From: Planctomycetota bacterium
Lineage (GTDB): Bacteria; Planctomycetota; UBA1135; JADKAF01
Length of the DNA stretch: 64,000 nucleotides
NCBI GenBank assembly: GCA_016793245.1
Contig: JAEUHW010000353.1
Coordinates: 83,083 to 147,082 of the forward strand
Reading direction: 5' to 3'
The notes under the pieces are model-generated. The model saw only the letters and a list, made by a program, of their open reading frames with translations. It had not been told where the DNA came from and made no database searches. This document shows positions 20,079 to 28,352 of this stretch, one piece after another. The stretch's first letter is position 1. Every line of letters starts with the position of its first letter. A program made the position numbers and the translations under genes.

Positions 20079-20113
20079 ACGGGCCGGGGTCGATCCGATC
20101 GATCCCGGCCCGT
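20079..20113 (+). terminator. rpoD terminator hairpin
   Basis: A 16-bp stem (ACGGGCCGGGGTCGAT against ATCGATCCCGGCCCGT, one G-T pair) with a 3-nt loop is followed by GTCCTTTC. It is placed between rpoD and the next gene, about 100 nt after the stop. Confidence 0.75.
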
Positions 20114-20240
20114 GTCCTTTCGACGGGGATTCCGACGCTCCCGCGGCGAGGGATCGCGAGCCCGAGGGCGCCGCGGTTGAGCTTTGCATTCGCTTTCGGC
20201 AAGATGCGGTCTCCTTTTCTCGCCCGGAGATGCGGCATCC

Positions 20241-20945
20241 ATGGAGCTCGGACTGCAGGCGCTGGTGGATCTTTGGGACGTCGACCGCGAGCTGCGGTCC
20301 TTGCGCCGCGAATTGAGCTCCTATCCCGCGGAGGAGAAGCGACGGCTGGAGCGGATCCAGACGCTGCGTCAGAACGCCGAGCGTATCCGCGAGGGGGCGC
20401 GCGAGCTGCAGACGCGCTTGAAGGAGATCGAGAGCGATGTCAGCTCCTGGAAGGAGCGCATCGCCAAGCTCGAGCGCGAGGCCTACGGCGCGCGCGACAA
20501 CTCCACGCTCTACGCGTACCAACATCAGATCTCGTCGCTGCGCGGCGAGATCGGTGATCGAGACGAAGAAGGGATCGGTCTCCTCGAGCAGATCCAGGCT
20601 CGCGAGCAGCTCATCGCCGCGGAGGAAGCGAAGATCGCGGAGGAGGAGAAGGTGCTCGCCGAATTCCGCGCGAACGTCGCGCGCGAGAAAGGCCAGATCG
20701 AGAGCAAGGTGGCCGAGCTGAAGAAGCTGCGCGAAGCGAAGCTCGACGGCGTCGGAGCCACGCACCTTCAGATCTACGAGAAGATGATCGCCTCCTCGGA
20801 TCGCCAGCCGCTGGCGCCGGTGCTGGATCGCACGTGTCAGAACTGCTTCACCGAGCTCACGCTGAACGACTTCGCGCGCGTGCGCAGCGGGAAGGTGGTG
20901 GTGCAGTGCAAGAGCTGCCACTGCATCCTCTACACGAAGTCCTGA
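20241..20945 (+). CDS. Coiled-coil protein with C4 zinc ribbon (zf-RING_7/DUF164 family)
   Basis: A 234-residue protein. Residues 10-185 form a long antiparallel coiled coil rich in Glu, Lys, Arg and Leu. The C-terminus has a four-cysteine zinc ribbon (RTCQNCFTEL and VVQCKSCHCILY). Members of this family are widespread in bacteria and are thought to act on nucleic acid or in trafficking, but no precise role is settled. ATG at 20241 follows GGAG at 20225-20228; a longer in-frame start at 20184 would give an unconserved N-terminus. selB begins 34 nt downstream, so the two may be co-transcribed. Confidence 0.85.
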   Translation: MELGLQALVDLWDVDRELRSLRRELSSYPAEEKRRLERIQTLRQNAERIREGARELQTRLKEIESDVSSWKERIAKLEREAYGARDNSTLYAYQHQISSLRGEIGDRDEEGIGLLEQIQAREQLIAAEEAKIAEEEKVLAEFRANVAREKGQIESKVAELKKLREAKLDGVGATHLQIYEKMIASSDRQPLAPVLDRTCQNCFTELTLNDFARVRSGKVVVQCKSCHCILYTKS

Positions 20946-20979
20946 CCCCGCCCACTCGCTGGAGGCGGCGAGGCACACG

Positions 20980-22887
20980 ATGGAGATCTATCGCATCATC
21001 GTGGGCACCGCGGGTCACATCGACCACGGGAAGTCCTCGCTCGTCCGCGCGCTGACGGGCATCGATCCGGATCGCCTGATCGAAGAGCAGGAACGCGGCA
21101 TGACGATCGACCTCGGCTTCGCGCCGTGGTCGCTTCCCGATGGACGTCGCGTCGGACTCGTCGACGTGCCGGGTCACGAGCGTTTCGTGAAGAACATGGT
21201 CGCGGGCGCGACCGGCATCGACCTCGTCGTGCTCGTCGTCGCCGCCGACGACGGGGTGATGCCGCAGACCCGCGAGCATCTCGAGATCATGACGCTGCTC
21301 GGACTCGAGCGCGGCCTGATCGCGTTGACCAAGATCGACCTCGTCGATCGCGAGCTGGTCGCGATGGCGAGCGAGGACGTCCGAGCACTAGTTCGCGGGA
21401 CCTTCCTCGAGCACGCGCCGATCCTGCCGCTCTCCACGCACACGCGCGAAGGCCTCGCGGAGTTCGAAGCTGCGCTGGCGCGGGCGATCGAGAGCGTGCC
21501 GCCGCGCCTTGCCGAGGGGCCGTTCCGGATGCCGATCCAGCGCGTCTTCTCGGCGAGCGGCTTCGGCACGATCGCGACCGGCATTCCGATCAGCGGCTCG
21601 CTGGCGCTCGGCGATCGCGCCGAGATCCAGCCGCTCGGCCGCATCGGTCGCGTGCGCGGCCTCCAGGCCTACAAGGAGAAGGTCGCCTCGGTCGCTGCGG
21701 GCCATTCGAGCGCGGTGAATCTCTCCGATCTCGACTACCGCGAGCTGCACCGCGGGATGGTGCTCTGCGCTCCGGGCGCGTTCGAGTCCGGCGATATGTT
21801 CGAGGCGCGCTTCCAGCTCGGGCGGAACGTCCCTTGGCCGCTGCGCCACCTCGCCGAAGTGCGTCTGCACACGGGCACCGCGGAGGTCCTCGGACAAGTG
21901 GCGTTGCTCGAAGGCAACGTGCTCGAGCCCGGCGCCGAGACCTTCGTCCAGCTCCGCCTGCAGGAACCCGTCTGCGCGGTCGCGGGGGACCGCTTCATCC
22001 TGCGTCTCGCCAGTCCCATGATCACGCTCGGGGGCGGCGTGCTGCTCGCGCGCTCCGCGTTCCGCATCAAGCGCTCGCGCGCCGGTGTTCTGGAGCGACT
22101 GCAGCAGGCCGAAGCGGCCCTCGAGGATCGCGACGAGGCCCTGACGCTCGCGCTGGAGGCTCCGCGCGATGCGGCGTTCTCCGAAGCCGAGCTCGCGCGC
22201 GAGCTCGGCTGGAGCGAAGAAGATCTCCGCGAGCGGCTCGCGCGTCTCGCTGCGGAAGGAAGAGCGATCGCCTGCGCCGGAGGTTGGCTCGGAGCGGAGC
22301 GCGTCGCGGTCGTGGAGCGCGAGCTCGAAGCGGCGCTGTCGGCGTACTACCGTCGCCATCCGAGCCGCCTGTGGATGGATCTCCGCGATCTGCGCTCCGG
22401 AACGAAGGCCACGGCGGTGCTCTTCGAAGCCGCGCTCGAGCGCTTGCGCGCGCGTCAGCGCATCGAACGCCGCGGGACGGAGGTGCGCGACGCGTCGCGC
22501 GTGGTGCAGCTCGAGCCCAAGCTCTCCGCGCGCTGCGACGCGCTCGCCCAGGCTCTCGCCGCCGATCCCTTCCAGCCACCCGATCCCGCCGCCTTCGGGG
22601 CCGAGCACGGCTGGCGGCCGAGCGAGGTCGCCGAAGCGCTGAAGGCGCTGCAGGACTTGGGCCGCGTGCGCATCGTGAATGCGGAGCTGGCGTTCGGTGC
22701 GGAAGCGATCGAACGCGCCGCGGCCGAGATCCGCGCCAACATCCAGCGCCACGGCGAGCTCGCGATCCCCGAGCTGCGCGATTCACTCGGGACGTCGCGC
22801 AAGTTCCTGATCCCGCTCCTCGACTACTTCGATCGCACCGGCCTCACGATCCGGCAAGGCGCGCGGCGCATCCTGAAGTCGAGTTGA
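20980..22887 (+). CDS. selB: Selenocysteine-specific translation elongation factor SelB
   Basis: A 635-residue GTPase that delivers selenocysteinyl-tRNA to UGA codons marked by a SECIS hairpin. The GTPase domain begins with GHIDHGKS at residues 12-19, then the switch region [13 protein letters not shown] typical of SelB rather than EF-Tu, [13 protein letters not shown], and TKIDLVD. Domains II and III follow ([20 protein letters not shown]). The C-terminal 250 residues form winged-helix repeats that bind the SECIS element ([40 protein letters not shown]). GGAGG lies at 20961-20964 before ATG 20980. selA, selD and tRNA-Sec are not seen in the window, so the rest of the pathway must lie elsewhere if functional. 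Confidence 0.94.
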   Translation: MEIYRIIVGTAGHIDHGKSSLVRALTGIDPDRLIEEQERGMTIDLGFAPWSLPDGRRVGLVDVPGHERFVKNMVAGATGIDLVVLVVAADDGVMPQTREHLEIMTLLGLERGLIALTKIDLVDRELVAMASEDVRALVRGTFLEHAPILPLSTHTREGLAEFEAALARAIESVPPRLAEGPFRMPIQRVFSASGFGTIATGIPISGSLALGDRAEIQPLGRIGRVRGLQAYKEKVASVAAGHSSAVNLSDLDYRELHRGMVLCAPGAFESGDMFEARFQLGRNVPWPLRHLAEVRLHTGTAEVLGQVALLEGNVLEPGAETFVQLRLQEPVCAVAGDRFILRLASPMITLGGGVLLARSAFRIKRSRAGVLERLQQAEAALEDRDEALTLALEAPRDAAFSEAELARELGWSEEDLRERLARLAAEGRAIACAGGWLGAERVAVVERELEAALSAYYRRHPSRLWMDLRDLRSGTKATAVLFEAALERLRARQRIERRGTEVRDASRVVQLEPKLSARCDALAQALAADPFQPPDPAAFGAEHGWRPSEVAEALKALQDLGRVRIVNAELAFGAEAIERAAAEIRANIQRHGELAIPELRDSLGTSRKFLIPLLDYFDRTGLTIRQGARRILKSS

Positions 22888-22889
22888 AC

Positions 22890-22909
22890 GATCGCGGCGG
22901 GCCGCGATC
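22890..22909. terminator. Bidirectional terminator between selB and tRNA-Leu
   Basis: A perfect 8-bp stem, GATCGCGG against CCGCGATC, with a 4-nt loop lies 2 nt after the selB stop and 30 nt beyond the 3' end of the convergent tRNA-Leu. It could end both transcripts. Confidence 0.6.
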
Positions 22910-22938
22910 CGCTGGGGGAGCGAAGCCCGTCGTGCCGA

Positions 22939-23019
22939 TGCGAGAGGGGGGACTCGAACCCCCACGCCTTGCGGCACCAGATCCTAAGTCTGGCGCGTCT
23001 GCCGTTCCGCCACTCTCGC
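22939..23019 (-). tRNA. tRNA-Leu (anticodon TAG)
   Basis: An 81-nt cloverleaf. The acceptor arms GCGAGAG and CTCTCGC pair perfectly; the anticodon stem-loop is CCAGA-CTTAGGA-TCTGG with anticodon TAG; the T arm GGGGGTTCGAGTCCCCC is canonical. A short variable arm (GCC-GCAA-GGC) fits a class II leucine tRNA. The 3' CCA is not encoded. Confidence 0.95.
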
Positions 23020-23029
23020 GGGGGCGGGA

Positions 23030-23058
23030 AGGCTAGCCCGCGGGACCGGCGCAGACAA
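23030..23058 (-). promoter_or_regulatory. Promoter of tRNA-Leu
   Basis: On the minus strand TTGTCT (23058-23053) and TAGCCT (23035-23030) are 17 nt apart. The -10 element ends 10 nt before the mature tRNA start, a normal distance for a tRNA promoter. Confidence 0.6.
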
Positions 23059-23271
23059 CCGAGGGCCTTCGAGTTCGTCCGGCCGAGCTCCTGAACACGA
23101 GGAAGGGCTCGGCAAGAAATTCCCTTGGGGGCGCTGCTGAGCGGTCCTACTCTTTCGTGGCGCGAAGGTCGCCTCGAGTCCGCAGGCCGACGGGGCCGAA
23201 GCTCGAGAGATGAGTGCGCCTTCTCGCCCGTACCCCGTGGCGCCTTCCCTCCCCACCGGACCGCACCTCGG

Positions 23272-24921
23272 ATGAAGATCCAGCTGATCCACCCGCCGGT
23301 CCTGCTGAACCTCGACGCGCTGACCGCGCTCCGTCCCTCGCTCCCGCTCGGTCTCGCCTACATCGCGGCCGTGCTCGAGAAGGCCGGCCACGAAGTGGGC
23401 GTCATCGATGCCGTTTCGGAGGCCCCCGACCAGGTCGTGAAGGCCGGGCGGCTCTTCCGCATGGGACTCAGCGCCGAGCAGATCTCGGCGCGCGTCGAGC
23501 CGAACACGCAGGCGATCGGCATCTCGAACATGTGGTCGTTCTCGTGGTCGATCGTCCGCGAGATGATCCACGTGCTGCGCCGCGACCATCCGCACCTGAG
23601 GATCGTCTGCGGCGGTGAGCACTTCTCCGGCCTGCCGGAGCACTCGATGCAAGAGGCTCCGATCGACTTCTGCGCGATCGGCGAAGGCGAGGACACCGCG
23701 GTCGCGCTGTTCGCTGCGATCGCCGAGGGGCGCGAGGACTACTCGGACATCCCCGGCATCGTCTGGCGACGCAAGGTAGCCGCTGCCGTCGGCGCGGGCT
23801 CGCGCGAAGGTGGGGGTGTCGGCTTGCTCGAGTCTCCCGGAGGGGAGGATGCGGATGCCGGCGAGATCGTGCGCAATCCGCGCCGCGATCGCACGCGCGC
23901 GTTGGACGAGATCCCGTGGCCCGCGTGGCACCTCTTCGACGTCCTGAAGTACGACGAGAAGAAGCTGATCTTCGGCATCCATTACGGCCGCACGATCCCG
24001 ATCCTCGCGACGCGCGGATGCCCGTATCAATGCTCGTACTGCTCGTCGCCGCGCATGTGGACGACGCGCTGGTACGCCCGCGATCCGAAGGATGTCGCCG
24101 ACGAGATCCAGCATTACGTCGAGAAGTACGGCGCGACGAACTTCCCGTTCCAGGACCTCACCGCGATCCTGAAGCGCGACTGGATCCTGTCGTTCGCGCG
24201 CGAGCTCATCGATCGCAAGCTGCAGATCACCTGGCAGCTCCCTTCCGGCACACGCTGCGAGGTCGTCGACGAAGAAGTCGCCGAGCTCGTCTATCGCTCG
24301 GGCTGTCGCTCGATGAACTTCGCTCCCGAGAGCGGTTCGGAGGACACCCGGCGCGAGATCAAGAAGCGCATGAAGACCGAGTCGCTCTTCTCGGCAGTGC
24401 GCGCCTCGGTGAAGCACAAGTTGAACCTCTCGTGCTTCATCGTGCTCGGGTTCCCGAAGGACACGGTCGCCGACCTGAAGGCCTCGGTGAAGCTCGCACG
24501 GCAGCTCGCGCGCATGGGCGTCGACGACATCTGCTGCGCCTTCTTCTTCCCCTTGCCGGCGACCGAGCTCTACGACTACTTGATCGGGACGGGGCGCATC
24601 CGCCTCGACGACGCGTTCCTCGAGACGCCGCTCCATACGCACGACCGCTTCATCACCGAGGAGCGCAATTACTGCGAGCAGGTCCCGGCGAAGGTGCTGA
24701 ACCGCTACCGCTACACGATCCTGCTCAACTTCTACGCCTTCTCGTTCCTGACCCATCCCTCGCGCTTCTTCCGCCTCGTCTACAACGTCATCACCGGGCG
24801 CGAGACCACGAAGCTCGACGGCTTCTTCAACGAGACGAAGCGGAAGATCTGGCTCAGCGTGAAGAACCTCTTCCGGCGGCGCAAGCCGGCGGTCCCCGAG
24901 GTCTTGCCCGCGCGGAGCTGA
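23272..24921 (+). CDS. B12-binding-domain radical SAM protein
   Basis: A 549-residue cobalamin-dependent radical SAM enzyme. Residues 1-145 form the B12-binding-like Rossmann domain (SLPLGLAYIAAVLEKAGHEV, then CGGEHFSGLPEHSM, DFCAIGEGEDT). The radical SAM core holds the iron-sulfur cluster cysteines at 250, 254 and 257 (GCPYQCSYCSS). A Gly/Glu-rich insertion (about residues 165-205) separates the domains. The C-terminal third has an aromatic stretch (YTILLNFYAFSFLTHPSRFF) and a basic end. Members modify lipids, hopanoids, antibiotics and tetrapyrroles; the substrate here is unknown. ATG at 23272 begins the conserved domain. It stands alone between tRNA-Leu and the protease pair. Confidence 0.88.
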   Translation: MKIQLIHPPVLLNLDALTALRPSLPLGLAYIAAVLEKAGHEVGVIDAVSEAPDQVVKAGRLFRMGLSAEQISARVEPNTQAIGISNMWSFSWSIVREMIHVLRRDHPHLRIVCGGEHFSGLPEHSMQEAPIDFCAIGEGEDTAVALFAAIAEGREDYSDIPGIVWRRKVAAAVGAGSREGGGVGLLESPGGEDADAGEIVRNPRRDRTRALDEIPWPAWHLFDVLKYDEKKLIFGIHYGRTIPILATRGCPYQCSYCSSPRMWTTRWYARDPKDVADEIQHYVEKYGATNFPFQDLTAILKRDWILSFARELIDRKLQITWQLPSGTRCEVVDEEVAELVYRSGCRSMNFAPESGSEDTRREIKKRMKTESLFSAVRASVKHKLNLSCFIVLGFPKDTVADLKASVKLARQLARMGVDDICCAFFFPLPATELYDYLIGTGRIRLDDAFLETPLHTHDRFITEERNYCEQVPAKVLNRYRYTILLNFYAFSFLTHPSRFFRLVYNVITGRETTKLDGFFNETKRKIWLSVKNLFRRRKPAVPEVLPARS

Positions 24922-24988
24922 GCGTCCGAGAATTTTGGTTCGGAGCCCGCGCGCCGCGCCGCCTCGGCGTACGCCTCGGCGCTCGGAC

Positions 24989-25016
24989 TCGACGGCAAGG
25001 CTGGCTCGTGTATCTT
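24989..25016 (+). promoter_or_regulatory. Candidate promoter of the protease pair
   Basis: TCGACG at 24989-24994 and TATCTT at 25011-25016 are 16 nt apart, about 57 nt before the start codon. The -35 matches consensus at four of six positions. This is tentative. Confidence 0.35.
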
Positions 25017-25072
25017 GGGCACGAGCCTCGGTCCGGCCCCGCGAGGCGCAGATCGAGCGAAGGAAACGCGTC

Positions 25073-26197
25073 ATGCTCCACGCCCTCGCGAGCCTCGTGC
25101 TCGCGACGATCACCACGGATCCCGCGGCGGTCGTGCATCTCACTGCGGCTGCGCAGCCCGCGATCGTTCGTTCCGTCGCGGCCGTAGGGACGGCCGACTT
25201 CGGGCTCGCTGTCTCCTCCGAGGGCGCCGTCGCGAAGGCCGCGTCCTCAAAAGCCACAGCCTCGGAGAGTGGAGGCGCGCGGGAGAGCGCGGCCCCGAAG
25301 AGCGAGGAACCCTCACTGGGCGACGTGCTCGCGTTCGAGCGCCGCGTGAAGGAAGTGAGCGCGCGGCTCCGCGAAGCGACGGTCGGACTCAGCGTCGGTC
25401 CGAACCAAGGCAGTGGCGTGATCGTGACCGCCGACGGGATCATCGCCTCCGCCGGGCACCTGTTCGAACGCGTGGGACAGCGCGTGATGGTGACGCTGGA
25501 GAACGGGCGCTCGGTGCGCGGGGTGACGCTGGGATACAACGAGAGCGAAGACTACGGCTTGATGCGCATCACCTCGGAGGGGACCTGGCCGTATCTCCCG
25601 CTCCACTCGGCCGCCGCCCTCGGGCGCAACGAGCCCTGCCTCGCCGCCGGGCATCCCGGAGGGTATCAGCGAGGACGATCCCCGGTGCTGCGCCTCGGGC
25701 GCTTGATCCAGCAGCGCGGGCCGTTCCTGCGCACGGACTGCGCGATCGCGATGGGCGACTCCGGCGGCCCACTCGTCGATCTCGAAGGCCGTGTGATCGG
25801 GATCCACTCGCGCATCCGCGAGCGCATCAACGCCAACTACCACGTCGATGCCGGCAAGGTCCTGCGGGATTGGGAGCGCCTGCTCGCGGGTGAGGTGTGG
25901 GGCGCCGAGACGGGGAGCTTCCCCCCCGGGCCGATCCTGGGCGTGCAAGTCGAAGACGTCCCCGAGGGACCTCGCGTTCGCATCGCGTACGCTGATCTAC
26001 CCGCCGCTCGCGCAGGCGTCCTCGCCGGCGACATCTTGCTCTCGATCGATGGCCAGAAGGTGAGCGACACCGACGCCCTGTTGCGCTGTCTCTCGAAGCG
26101 CAAGGCCGGCGAGAAGGTGAAGGTCGCCTTGCTTCGCGAAGGCGTGGAGCAAGAGCTCGAGGTCGAGCTCGTGCGTGCGAGCGGAGGCAACCGATGA
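25073..26197 (+). CDS. Trypsin-like serine protease with PDZ domain (HtrA-like)
   Basis: A 374-residue HtrA-type protease with one PDZ domain. ATG at 25073 gives a modest hydrophobic N-terminus, probably a signal peptide, followed by an Ala/Ser/Glu-rich linker (residues 45-80) and a short amphipathic helix. The catalytic triad is intact: His129 in IASAGHLF, Asp160 in ESEDYGLM, and Ser230 in MGDSGGPLV. The PDZ domain occupies about residues 285-368 (GILAGD-type fold: ARAGVLAGDILLSIDGQKV). The layout matches a periplasmic housekeeping or stress protease. Its stop overlaps the next gene's start by four bases (ATGA), so the following pseudoprotease is translationally coupled to it. Confidence 0.9.
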   Translation: MLHALASLVLATITTDPAAVVHLTAAAQPAIVRSVAAVGTADFGLAVSSEGAVAKAASSKATASESGGARESAAPKSEEPSLGDVLAFERRVKEVSARLREATVGLSVGPNQGSGVIVTADGIIASAGHLFERVGQRVMVTLENGRSVRGVTLGYNESEDYGLMRITSEGTWPYLPLHSAAALGRNEPCLAAGHPGGYQRGRSPVLRLGRLIQQRGPFLRTDCAIAMGDSGGPLVDLEGRVIGIHSRIRERINANYHVDAGKVLRDWERLLAGEVWGAETGSFPPGPILGVQVEDVPEGPRVRIAYADLPAARAGVLAGDILLSIDGQKVSDTDALLRCLSKRKAGEKVKVALLREGVEQELEVELVRASGGNR

Positions 26198-27249
26198 GTC
26201 GCTCCGCTCTCTGGCGTTCGTGGGCGCTCCTCGCCTTGGCGTTCGCGCCGGCGCTGCTCGCGCAAGAGCCTCCGGCGCGGAGCTCCGGTGACGAGCTCGG
26301 CTTGGCGCGCGTCAACGCGTTCCTGAAGGAAGGGCAGACCTTGGAGCGCGCGCTGCGACCGCTGGTGCGGGACGCGCGCCGCGCCGTGCTCGAGGTCCGT
26401 GAAGCCGAAGCGCGCATCGTCGCTTTCGCGACGCTCCTCGACGACGCCGGACACGTCCTCACCAAGGCCAGCGTGTTGCCCACCGAGCTCTCGCTGCGCG
26501 CTTATGACGGCACGGATCACGGCGCACAGGTCCTCGGCATCGACGAGGAGTCCGATCTCGCGCTCTTGAAGATCGAGCCTCGCGGGCTCTCGCCGCTGCC
26601 TCTGTTCGTCGAGGACGAATTCGCGGTGGGGCAGATCCTCGTCTCCGTCAGCGGTCGCATCCATCCTCTCGGCGTCGGTGTGACGAGCGTCGCGCCGCGG
26701 CGGATCCCCGCCGAGAGCGGCTTCCTCGGCGTGAGCTTCGAGGACGGCGAAGCCGGGGTGCGTGTCACCCAGGTGGTCCCGGAGAGCTCGGCCGAGAAGC
26801 ACGGGGTACGCGTGGACGACGTTCTCCGAGCGATCGACGACACCGAAGTCGCGAGCGGCAACGAGTTCCAGCGCACGATCGCGCGCAAAGCTCCCGGCAC
26901 TCGCATCAAGCTGCGCGTGCAACGCGCGGCCGAGACGCTCGACGTCTCGGTCGTCCTGGGCGCACGCGAGACCGGCCAGCCCGAGAGCCTCGAAGGCGAG
27001 CGCAGCGTGCGGCGCGCAGGCTTCTCGCGTGCGCTGCAGCACGACACCGTGATCGCGCCTTGGCAGTGCGGCGGCCCCGTCCTCGACAGCTCGGGCCGCT
27101 GCATCGCGATCAACATCGCGCGCGCAGGCCGCACTTCGACCCTCGCGATCCCCGCCGCGGACGCGCAACGCGTGCTGCAGAAACTTCTCGCGCCGGCGGC
27201 GCCGACCGCCGCGCCATCGAACACCGAGAACCAGCGCCGCGATCGCTGA
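26194..27249 (+). CDS. HtrA-like pseudoprotease with PDZ domain inserted into the protease fold
   Basis: A 351-residue exported protein; the signal peptide ends near ALLAQE. The first protease barrel is recognisable (ATLLDDAGHVLTKASVL; DEESDLALLKI), but the catalytic His position is Ser93; Asp121 is kept. Instead of going on to GNSGGP, the chain enters a PDZ domain (about residues 174-256, GFLGVSFED and SSAEKHGVRVDDVLRAID). Only then does the rest of the barrel appear: QHDTVIAPWQCGGPVLD, where Cys292 stands where the nucleophilic Ser should be, followed by GRCIAINIARAG and TLAIPAADAQ. It is therefore likely an inactive or altered regulator of the protease encoded just upstream. The 4-nt ATGA overlap at 26194-26197 supports equal expression. 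Confidence 0.88.
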   Translation: MSRSALWRSWALLALAFAPALLAQEPPARSSGDELGLARVNAFLKEGQTLERALRPLVRDARRAVLEVREAEARIVAFATLLDDAGHVLTKASVLPTELSLRAYDGTDHGAQVLGIDEESDLALLKIEPRGLSPLPLFVEDEFAVGQILVSVSGRIHPLGVGVTSVAPRRIPAESGFLGVSFEDGEAGVRVTQVVPESSAEKHGVRVDDVLRAIDDTEVASGNEFQRTIARKAPGTRIKLRVQRAAETLDVSVVLGARETGQPESLEGERSVRRAGFSRALQHDTVIAPWQCGGPVLDSSGRCIAINIARAGRTSTLAIPAADAQRVLQKLLAPAAPTAAPSNTENQRRDR

Positions 27250-27277
27250 GCGCAGAGCACCTCGCTGAGCGCAGAGC
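27244..27277 (+). repeat. Direct repeat, 19-nt period
   Basis: CGCTGAGCGCAGAGC occurs at 27244-27258 and 27263-27277. The first copy includes the stop codon of the pseudoprotease gene. Confidence 0.7.
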
Positions 27278-27345
27278 GCGGAGTTCTGACCGGGAGCGCT
27301 CGAAGTTCGCACACTTCCGGCGCGAGCTCCGGTTCGATAAGCAAA

Positions 27346-27378
27346 CGGCCGGAACCGCGCGTCGCGCGATTCCGGCCG
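27346..27378. terminator. Bidirectional terminator between the protease pair and tRNA-Lys
   Basis: A 16-bp stem (CGGCCGGAACCGCGCG against its complement with one mismatch) ends 8 nt from the 3' end of the convergent tRNA-Lys. It is preceded by AAGCAAA on the plus strand, which reads as a T-rich stretch after the hairpin on the minus strand. Confidence 0.7.
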
Positions 27379-27385
27379 CTTAGAG

Positions 27386-27458
27386 TGCCCCCCCTAGGGC
27401 TCGAACCTAGGACCCGAGGATTAAGAATCCTCTGCTCTGCCAACTGAGCTAGAGGGGC
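27386..27458 (-). tRNA. tRNA-Lys (anticodon CTT)
   Basis: A 73-nt cloverleaf on the minus strand. The acceptor GCCCCTC pairs with GGGGGGC through one G-T pair. The anticodon stem-loop is GAGGA-TTCTTAA-TCCTC, anticodon CTT. The T arm CCTAGGTTCGAGCCCTAGG is canonical. CCA is not encoded. Confidence 0.96.
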
Positions 27459-27493
27459 GTTCCCGCGGGCATCCGCCCGGCGAGGAGGCGAAG

Positions 27494-27522
27494 AGGGTAC
27501 GGACTGCTCGGGCCGAGGTCAA
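27494..27522 (-). promoter_or_regulatory. Promoter of tRNA-Lys
   Basis: On the minus strand TTGACC (27522-27517) and TACCCT (27499-27494) are 17 nt apart. The mature tRNA starts 36 nt after the -10, implying a short leader removed by RNase P. Confidence 0.55.
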
Positions 27523-27659
27523 CCCTCGAGCGGCGAGCGGAGGGGGGAACCTCGGATCCCGTCGTCGACGTCGAGGAGAGGAGCGGGAATGCCGCGGAGT
27601 CGAGCGCTACCATGGCGCTCGGCCGCGCATGGTGCGAAGCGGCGGAGTCGGGTGGCGCG

Positions 27660-28352
27660 ATGGACCAGCGGGTGGCTTGGATCGGCGGAGCAGTGGCCGT
27701 AGGGGCGATCGTTGCCGGGGCTCTGTGGTTCTGGAGCGGAGAAGGCGAGCTCGAGCGTTCGATCGATGCGGCGCTGCGTGCGCGCGAGAACGAGCGGAGC
27801 GCGCCGGCCGAAGCTGCGGATGGGGCGCGGCGGAGCGCCCCGCTCGCGATCGAGCCCGACGGGCGCGAGCTGCGCTCGATCTATCGCGAAGCGGTGGCGG
27901 AGTACGAAGCGGCGAACGGCAGCGGCGCGAGCGCCGGCGAAAAGGTGCACGACCGCGAGATGGCGATCGAAGCGCTGGCGCAGCAGATCGATCGGCCCGC
28001 CGCCGGGGACCCCGATGGGAACGACCTGCTGGCGATCGGCGCGCGCCTCGAAGCGTGGTTCGGCAGCGACGTCTCGCCGGACGTGCGCGACGCCATCGTG
28101 GAAGCCCTCGCGCCGCAGCGCAGCGCGATCACGGGGCGCGTGCTGTGGAAGGCGCTCGCGGACGAAGCGGAAGCGGTGCGCCAGACCGCGCGCTTCCACG
28201 TCGAGGACATCCTCGGCGAAGAAGAACGCGACGGCGGAGAGGCGCGCCGACTCCTCCTGGAGCGCGCTCGCAGCGCCGCCGCCGATGTGGCGTCCCCGCA
28301 GCGCGGATGGGCGCAGCAGTTCTTGGCCGAGCTCGCCGGGGGTGAAGAGTGA
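27660..28352 (+). CDS. Membrane-anchored protein of unknown function, coupled to the VWA gene
   Basis: A 230-residue protein. ATG at 27660 begins an N-terminal membrane anchor (VAWIGGAVAVGAIVAGALWFW). The remainder is helical and charged, with a weakly HEAT-like stretch near the end (VSPDVRDAIVEAL, EAEAVRQTARFHVEDILG). I do not recognise the family. Its last codons overlap the next gene by four bases (GTGA), so it and the VWA protein are probably translated together, perhaps as envelope partners. Confidence 0.7.
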   Translation: MDQRVAWIGGAVAVGAIVAGALWFWSGEGELERSIDAALRARENERSAPAEAADGARRSAPLAIEPDGRELRSIYREAVAEYEAANGSGASAGEKVHDREMAIEALAQQIDRPAAGDPDGNDLLAIGARLEAWFGSDVSPDVRDAIVEALAPQRSAITGRVLWKALADEAEAVRQTARFHVEDILGEEERDGGEARRLLLERARSAAADVASPQRGWAQQFLAELAGGEE

